Shown here piece after piece: positions 15,901 through 20,375 of a stretch of DNA of 20,375 nucleotides. Position numbers and translations under genes: made by a program. Each line of letters starts with the position of its first letter. The first letter of the stretch is position 1. The stretch comes from an uncultured Eubacterium sp. (GTDB lineage Bacteria; Bacillota_A; Clostridia; Lachnospirales; Lachnospiraceae): the NCBI GenBank assembly GCA_948759685.1, contig CAQBGY010000030.1, forward strand, positions 1 to 20,375, in the 5' to 3' direction. A model generated the notes under the pieces. That model did not search any database. It saw only the letters and a list, made by a program, of their open reading frames with translations, and was not told the DNA's origin.

Positions 15901-16581
15901 ATGGGACAAGAATTTTGTCAAAGTTGCGGTATGCCTCTCACAGATACAAATAAAGGAACAAACTCTGATGGAAGTTTAAACAATGAATACTGCTCCTATT
16001 GTTATCAGGAAGGACAATTCACACAAGATTTTAACATGAGCCAGATGATAGAATTTTGTGCTCAATTTACGGATCAAATAAATAAGAAGACAGGATGGAA
16101 TCTTACTCCGGAACAGGCTAAGGAAAATATGAGACAATTCTTCCCTACTCTTAAACGATGGAAAGAAAAAGATGAAAGAACACTTACAGAAAAAGCAACT
16201 GGCTTGTTAGCACAATGTAAGGACATTACGATTGCCTCAATTGATAACGAAGGATTTCCACGTCCGGTTCCAATGTCCAAAATCAGTTCAAAAGGATGTA
16301 ATGAGGTATGGCTGGCAACCGCTGCCAATTCTGTGAAGGTTACAGATTTCAAACTGAACAACAAAGCCGGACTTTGTTATTCAAACTATGGTGACAGTGT
16401 CGGCTTGAGAGGAATCATTGAGATTATAACTGATGATAACATACGAAAAGAAATGTGGCAAGACTGGCTTATCAATCACTTTCCGTATGGCCATACAGAT
16501 CCTAATTTTGTACTTTTACATTTCATAGGAAAAGAGGCTACATTTTGGATTAATGGAGAATTCGCGCACGAAAAGTTGTAA
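15901..16581 (+). CDS. Zinc-ribbon plus pyridoxamine 5'-phosphate oxidase-like protein
   Basis: 226 residues, ATG start. The N-terminus is a zinc ribbon: C6 and C9 in FCQSCGMPL, C31 and C34 in YCSYCYQEG. A helical link (about 45-95) leads to a flavin-binding split barrel of the PNPOx-like/general-stress-protein-26 type, with DITIASIDNEGFPRPVPM, EVWLATAANSVKVTDF and GLRGIIEII. It probably binds FMN or a related cofactor and acts in stress or redox metabolism; the exact reaction cannot be read from the sequence. It is followed by the YdeI-like gene on the same strand after a 135-nt gap. It looks like an ordinary accessory gene rather than part of the defence loci. Confidence 0.85.
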   Translation: MGQEFCQSCGMPLTDTNKGTNSDGSLNNEYCSYCYQEGQFTQDFNMSQMIEFCAQFTDQINKKTGWNLTPEQAKENMRQFFPTLKRWKEKDERTLTEKATGLLAQCKDITIASIDNEGFPRPVPMSKISSKGCNEVWLATAANSVKVTDFKLNNKAGLCYSNYGDSVGLRGIIEIITDDNIRKEMWQDWLINHFPYGHTDPNFVLLHFIGKEATFWINGEFAHEKL

Positions 16582-16716
16582 TATAAATTCATATTATTAA
16601 GAATATACATAGCATTCTTTATGTCTTGCATTCATTATGAAAAAAGTAAGATATTTATGACAATAACCTCCTACTGAAAGGACAAAATTACAAAATACAA
16701 ATCAAAATGGCCGACA

Positions 16717-17283
16717 ATGGAAATTCATAATTTATTGGATGTCAAATCAAGAACCGAGCTGCGTGAATGGTTAATACAGAACCACAAAACTGAGAAAGAA
16801 TGCTGGGTAGTGGTAAAACGTGGTAGACCTACGGATAACAATACTTTCTGGTATATCGATGCTGTAGAGGAAGCCCTATGCTTCGGTTGGATAGACAGTA
16901 CTACTAAAAAAATAGCAGATGATGTAACAGTCCAGAAACTTTGTCCACGAAAGCCAAAAAGCAATTGGTCCGAGCTTAATAAAGAAAGATGCCGCAGAAT
17001 GGAACGATTAGGACTGATGACTGATGCCGGAAGAGCTGTTCTGCCGGATATGTCTCCCAATGGTTTTACCATAGACAAGGATATATTACACAGACTACAA
17101 TCTGACCCAGTAGTGTGGAACAACTTCTGCCAATTCCCTGATTTATATAAACGAATCAGAATTGATACTATCCAAATTAAAAAGAATCAGCCTGAACTTT
17201 TTGAAAGTCGCCTGAACAAATTCATAGAAAATACCCGAAAAGGACTTCTTTACGGAGAATGGAATGACAATGGAAGATTATAA
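16717..17283 (+). CDS. YdeI/OmdA-family protein
   Basis: 188 residues. The ATG at 16717 is chosen because an ATG ten bases upstream runs into a stop in another frame. Family signatures are clear: RTELREWLIQNHKTEKECWV, then EEALCFGWIDS (51-61), and CPRKPKSNWSELNKERCRRM (76-95). YdeI/OmpD-associated proteins are small cytoplasmic proteins linked to stress and peptide-resistance phenotypes in enterobacteria; their biochemical role is not settled. Same strand as the PNPOx-like gene. A short AT-rich inverted repeat (TTTTTCT/AGAAAAA, 17343-17363) follows the gene and may help termination. Confidence 0.85.
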   Translation: MEIHNLLDVKSRTELREWLIQNHKTEKECWVVVKRGRPTDNNTFWYIDAVEEALCFGWIDSTTKKIADDVTVQKLCPRKPKSNWSELNKERCRRMERLGLMTDAGRAVLPDMSPNGFTIDKDILHRLQSDPVVWNNFCQFPDLYKRIRIDTIQIKKNQPELFESRLNKFIENTRKGLLYGEWNDNGRL

Positions 17284-17789
17284 AAACAAAGAAAACAGCA
17301 CTATAAAAACTTTGTGCAAATAGAAAATTAATAGTAACATATTTTTTCTTCTTAAGAGAAAAATGTATATTTACTTATTTTTAAACTAAATATATACAGA
17401 TATGGAAAAATTAATTTTTACAATCGTGTAAATGACGAAGTCGTATAGATCCGCCATTTCTCTATTATTGATAGAGCTCATTATATGCTTGACTTTGACA
17501 ATCACCAGCAATAGAACGAATAAAGGCCTAAACTAAATATAATCCTTGCCACTCAGAATATTAATAGCTTCAAATTAAATGATTTTGACTTCTATGCGAG
17601 TGCACATGATCCAACAAACTATTGATGATAAGGTTATCAAGGACTTGTTTGGTGTGAGTGGTCAGGAACTCCAAGAAATTAGAACTGCAATTGCTGGGCT
17701 TCAGAGATCTTTGTCCTTTGTATGGAAAATAAGTATAAGAATATTTATGTCTCGCATTTGATATAAACAATTTAATTTAAGAATATAAA
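17284..17789. other. Degenerate stretch before the Qat genes
   Basis: No convincing gene. Short frames interrupted by stops (such as IRHFSIIDRAHYMLDFDN near 17450-17500 and FKLNDFDFYASAHDPTNY near 17570-17620) read like remnants of one or more decayed genes, unidentified. A 60-codon frame at 17579-17761 has no recognisable family. A possible promoter for qatA is TTTG near 17715 with an imperfect -7 (TATTTATG) about 21 nt later. Confidence 0.35.
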
Positions 17790-19622
17790 ATGTGGTCAGA
17801 TAATGAAACGACGCAAGATTTGCTTGGATATCAAGTCCATGCAGATTTACTCAAGAAAATAATTTTGAATGATGATATGTTACCCATTTCCATTGGAGTA
17901 TTTGGGAATTGGGGATCTGGGAAAAGTAGTTTGATGCTATTGCTTCAGCAGTCCTTGCATGAATGGGAAAAATCTCAACATAAAAAGGATCATAAGATTA
18001 TACTTCAAGTGTATTTTAATAGTTGGCAGTTTGAAAGCTATGACTCAACAAAACTGACAATGATAGAAAGTATATTAGAAGCACTTGACAAAGATATTAA
18101 TAAGCGAAAAGATGTATTTGAACGGGTAGATGATTTTCTCAAGCGAATTAAATTTTTAAAAGTAGGCGTATTTATCTTGAAGAAGGCTTTTGATAATCTA
18201 ACTCCTGATTGGCTAAAAAATTGGTTGCCAACAAAGGAAGAACTTGATAAGATAACAGACAAGGATAAATACAATAATCTACTTGAAGATATACAAAAAG
18301 GAAATACATCGAAATTTATTGCAACATTCAGAGAACTCTTTGAAAAATTGGTCGATGATATTGGTTATAAGGCAGTTGTTGTCTATATTGATGATTTGGA
18401 TAGATGTGATCCTAAAAGAATTATTGGATGCTTGGAGGCAGTTAAGTTGTTTGTGAATGTAAAGAAAACCGCATTTATCATTGGTGCAGATGAACGTATT
18501 ATTGAATATGCTATTAGTCAGCATTATCCTATTCAAATGAAGAAAGAAGATATATCCAGTCCATTTTCAGACTATCTGGAAAAACTCATCCAACTACCAT
18601 ACAAACTGCCACGTTTGTCTGACAACGAGCAAGAGACTTATATCACACTTCTTCTATGCAAAAATCATTTAAATGATATCCACTTTAATGAAATACATCA
18701 GAAATATTTGGAGTTCAGAAAAACAGACAAGCATTCCAAATATAATATAGATGACATCAAAGCAGATGTCACTCCAAATAAAAACATAGACTTTCATGAA
18801 GTAGAATATCGTTTGCCAACCGTACCTCTTATTAAGCGTTTTTTAAATGGAAATCCACGACAACTAAAACGTTTCTTAAATACCTTATACGTACGTCAAG
18901 AGTTAGCTGAGGTAGCAGGTTTTACAGATATACGCCCTGAAGTATTAACCAAACTAATGGTATTGGAGTACAACACACTGTACAATTCTCGTTTTGAAGA
19001 ACTTTATAAACTTCAAAATGCAAATGGAGGTGTTTTGCCATTGGATGATGTTGAGCAAGAAGCAAAAACTGAAAATGGTATTCAAAATCCACAATGGAAA
19101 GACAACTGGTCGTCAGATTATTTGAAGCAATGGTTAAGCTCAGATCCGTCATTAAAAGATATAAATTTACAAAACTACTTCTGGGTAGCACGAGATGCTT
19201 TGAAAAATGAAAAACCAATAGCTTCGTTGGTTACAAACAAAGTCATGCTGTTATTCCGAAAATTATGCACCTTGCAAACAAGCAGTGTGATGAAGCGAGA
19301 TTTGCCTGAAATTATTAAAGCTTGCGATGATTCAGAAAAAGACATGATTATTTACTTGATTAATGATAACCTAAGAAAAGATCCAAAGTCAAAAAATTGT
19401 TGGAGAATACTTAATTGCGATGAGAATAATTTATTATTTGGTGACAAAATAGACAGATTAAAATTATTATTCAGTAATATAAAGACCGAAGATATAGATA
19501 CAAAAGCGGATATATTTTTTGTTAGAATGCTTCCATTAAGCAATGAGATACATAACTATATAAATAGTTTGCCAAAAGCGAACCCTTTAACAAAAGCTAT
19601 TGAACGAAAAATACAAAAATAA
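17790..19622 (+). CDS. qatA: KAP-family P-loop ATPase, QatA-like
   Basis: 610 residues, ATG start. KAP NTPase signatures: Walker A GVFGNWGSGKSS (36-47), the family-specific VYFNSWQFESYD (74-85), and Walker B VVVYIDDLDRCDP (197-208) followed by CLEAVKLFVNVKKTAFIIGAD. NGNPRQLKRFLN further on is the conserved sensor-region helix. The usual membrane insertion of KAP proteins is not evident, so it is probably cytoplasmic. The next gene begins 5 nt later and encodes a QatB-like protein. In QatABCD systems a KAP ATPase comes first, then QatB, then a QueC-like and a TatD-like protein. The ATPase assignment is firm; the Qat identity depends on gene order and the start of the next protein. Confidence 0.85.
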   Translation: MWSDNETTQDLLGYQVHADLLKKIILNDDMLPISIGVFGNWGSGKSSLMLLLQQSLHEWEKSQHKKDHKIILQVYFNSWQFESYDSTKLTMIESILEALDKDINKRKDVFERVDDFLKRIKFLKVGVFILKKAFDNLTPDWLKNWLPTKEELDKITDKDKYNNLLEDIQKGNTSKFIATFRELFEKLVDDIGYKAVVVYIDDLDRCDPKRIIGCLEAVKLFVNVKKTAFIIGADERIIEYAISQHYPIQMKKEDISSPFSDYLEKLIQLPYKLPRLSDNEQETYITLLLCKNHLNDIHFNEIHQKYLEFRKTDKHSKYNIDDIKADVTPNKNIDFHEVEYRLPTVPLIKRFLNGNPRQLKRFLNTLYVRQELAEVAGFTDIRPEVLTKLMVLEYNTLYNSRFEELYKLQNANGGVLPLDDVEQEAKTENGIQNPQWKDNWSSDYLKQWLSSDPSLKDINLQNYFWVARDALKNEKPIASLVTNKVMLLFRKLCTLQTSSVMKRDLPEIIKACDDSEKDMIIYLINDNLRKDPKSKNCWRILNCDENNLLFGDKIDRLKLLFSNIKTEDIDTKADIFFVRMLPLSNEIHNYINSLPKANPLTKAIERKIQK

Positions 19623-19627
19623 TAAAT

Positions 19628-20375
19628 ATGGGTACATCACAATCACATAATTTGAAATCTTCGCCTAATTGGTCTGCAGCAAAACGAGCCATGACGAGTC
19701 TAGCAAATGGAACAGACAATAAGCCTGACTCAAATGCAAAGTTTTTTGGTAATTTAGGAATAGCGCTCGGCAATGGTTTGTATAGGGGTGGCAGATTTGG
19801 AGGGCATGGAGGCAAGAGAGGCGGCAGTTCGTTTGGACGTGCTGGTGGACATGCAGTCAGAGGGTTGGCTACTGTTTTAAACAATATTAAACAATATGGA
19901 CTTGTATCAAGTTTAGGCATTGATAGACTGCCTGATACACAAAAGCCGAAAACACCACATGATTTCAAGGAATTGCTTTTGCACGAGATTATTGGAGACA
20001 ATGATTCTACAATGGATGATGCAGCAGCAACTTATGCAATGGATAAAGTGCTGAATGATATTTTGTCAGATTGTAAAGACGGACAAGAAATTGAAGATAA
20101 ACTTCAGAATGCAACAGATGACGATCTTCATGAATGGATTATAACATTTGAAATTGAATACATACTGGAATATTCTGCTGAATTATTTCAAAGCCACATA
20201 TTTGACAAAGGGAGTAATCCCGAAGAAATAAAGAAGGACATGAGAGGTTGGCTTCATAACGAACTAGATGAGAAGTTAAGCAAAGAACTAACTCAAATCG
20301 ACTTCAATAGCCGAGAAGGAAAAGAATATCTGGATTCTTTAACATCAGAAATATTGGATATATGGAAACAAGAAT
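19628..20375 (+). CDS. qatB: QatB-like protein, 3' end outside window
   Basis: The frame is open to the window edge (249 codons). It starts MGTSQSHNLKSSPNW, like the MGTS start and Pro/Trp pattern of QatB. A Gly/Arg-rich segment (about 45-80, including RGGRFGGHGGKRGG) is followed by helical, acidic sequence. It is 5 nt behind the KAP ATPase gene and on the same message. QatB is needed for Qat anti-phage defence, and its biochemistry is not something I can read from sequence. The Gly-rich stretch looks flexible and possibly nucleic-acid binding. A generic MGTS-start partner of a KAP ATPase is the alternative; finding QueC- and TatD-like genes next would settle it. Confidence 0.7.
   Translation, partial: MGTSQSHNLKSSPNWSAAKRAMTSLANGTDNKPDSNAKFFGNLGIALGNGLYRGGRFGGHGGKRGGSSFGRAGGHAVRGLATVLNNIKQYGLVSSLGIDRLPDTQKPKTPHDFKELLLHEIIGDNDSTMDDAAATYAMDKVLNDILSDCKDGQEIEDKLQNATDDDLHEWIITFEIEYILEYSAELFQSHIFDKGSNPEEIKKDMRGWLHNELDEKLSKELTQIDFNSREGKEYLDSLTSEILDIWKQE

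Noticed and set aside
16725..17123. 132-codon minus-strand frame
   Set aside because: Antisense to the YdeI/OmdA-like gene, whose family motifs are clear on the plus strand.
19597..20001. 134-codon minus-strand frame with many Pro and Leu
   Set aside because: It is the antisense of the Gly-rich part of the QatB-like gene; the Pro runs are just the complement of Gly codons.
1..20375. CRISPR array, tRNA or rRNA genes
   Set aside because: No regularly spaced direct repeats, no cloverleaf-like sequence and no conserved rRNA stretches were seen on either strand.

Overview
The window looks like a defence-type genomic island from a Bacteroidales gut bacterium (Bacteroides/Phocaeicola-like). The evidence is low G+C, promoter-like TAnnTTTG (-7) motifs, few purine-rich ribosome binding sites, an IS982-family transposase remnant of the type common in Bacteroides, and a PGN_0703-type nuclease. 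No tRNA, rRNA or CRISPR array was seen.

Layout. (1) 1-4474, minus strand: a WYL-domain regulator, then an 801-residue fusion of a type I-like DNA adenine methylase, an HsdS-like specificity segment and a histidine-kinase-type GHKL ATPase, then a receiver-domain protein cut by the window edge. No HsdR or helicase accompanies it. A perfect inverted repeat and a Bacteroides-type -7 box lie just upstream of the fusion gene. This is the best candidate in the window for an undescribed system: a DNA methylase wired to a two-component-like relay under WYL control. (2) 4558-6175: a DUF4365 nuclease-like pseudogene broken by several frameshifts, and an inactivated IS982-family transposase. (3) 6286-6672: a long hairpin, a promoter and a small putative membrane protein. 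(4) 6753-13694, minus strand: a tightly packed series of genes. In transcription order it has a coiled-coil/tail-anchored small protein, a DCL(DUF3223)-HNH-like protein, a caspase/CHAT-like protease, a decayed partial copy of the PGN_0703-type gene, a trypsin-like protease interrupted by one stop codon, a DUF1848 iron-sulphur protein, an 880-residue methyltransferase-like/NERD-like/SF1 helicase fusion and the intact PGN_0703-type nuclease. (5) 13695-15197: an AT-rich stretch with no convincing gene. (6) 15198-17283, plus strand: three small housekeeping or stress genes (glutaredoxin-like, zinc-ribbon/PNPOx-like, YdeI/OmdA-like). (7) 17284-17789: degenerate sequence. (8) 17790-end, plus strand: a KAP-family ATPase and a Gly-rich partner beginning MGTSQSH, matching the first two genes of a Qat (QatABCD) anti-phage system; qatC and qatD would lie beyond the window.

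Putting it together: the window holds two defence-like loci of unusual composition (regions 1 and 4) and the start of a known one (region 8). They are separated by pseudogenes and a transposon relic, as expected for an island with rapid turnover. All functional claims rest on motif reading; no database search was run.
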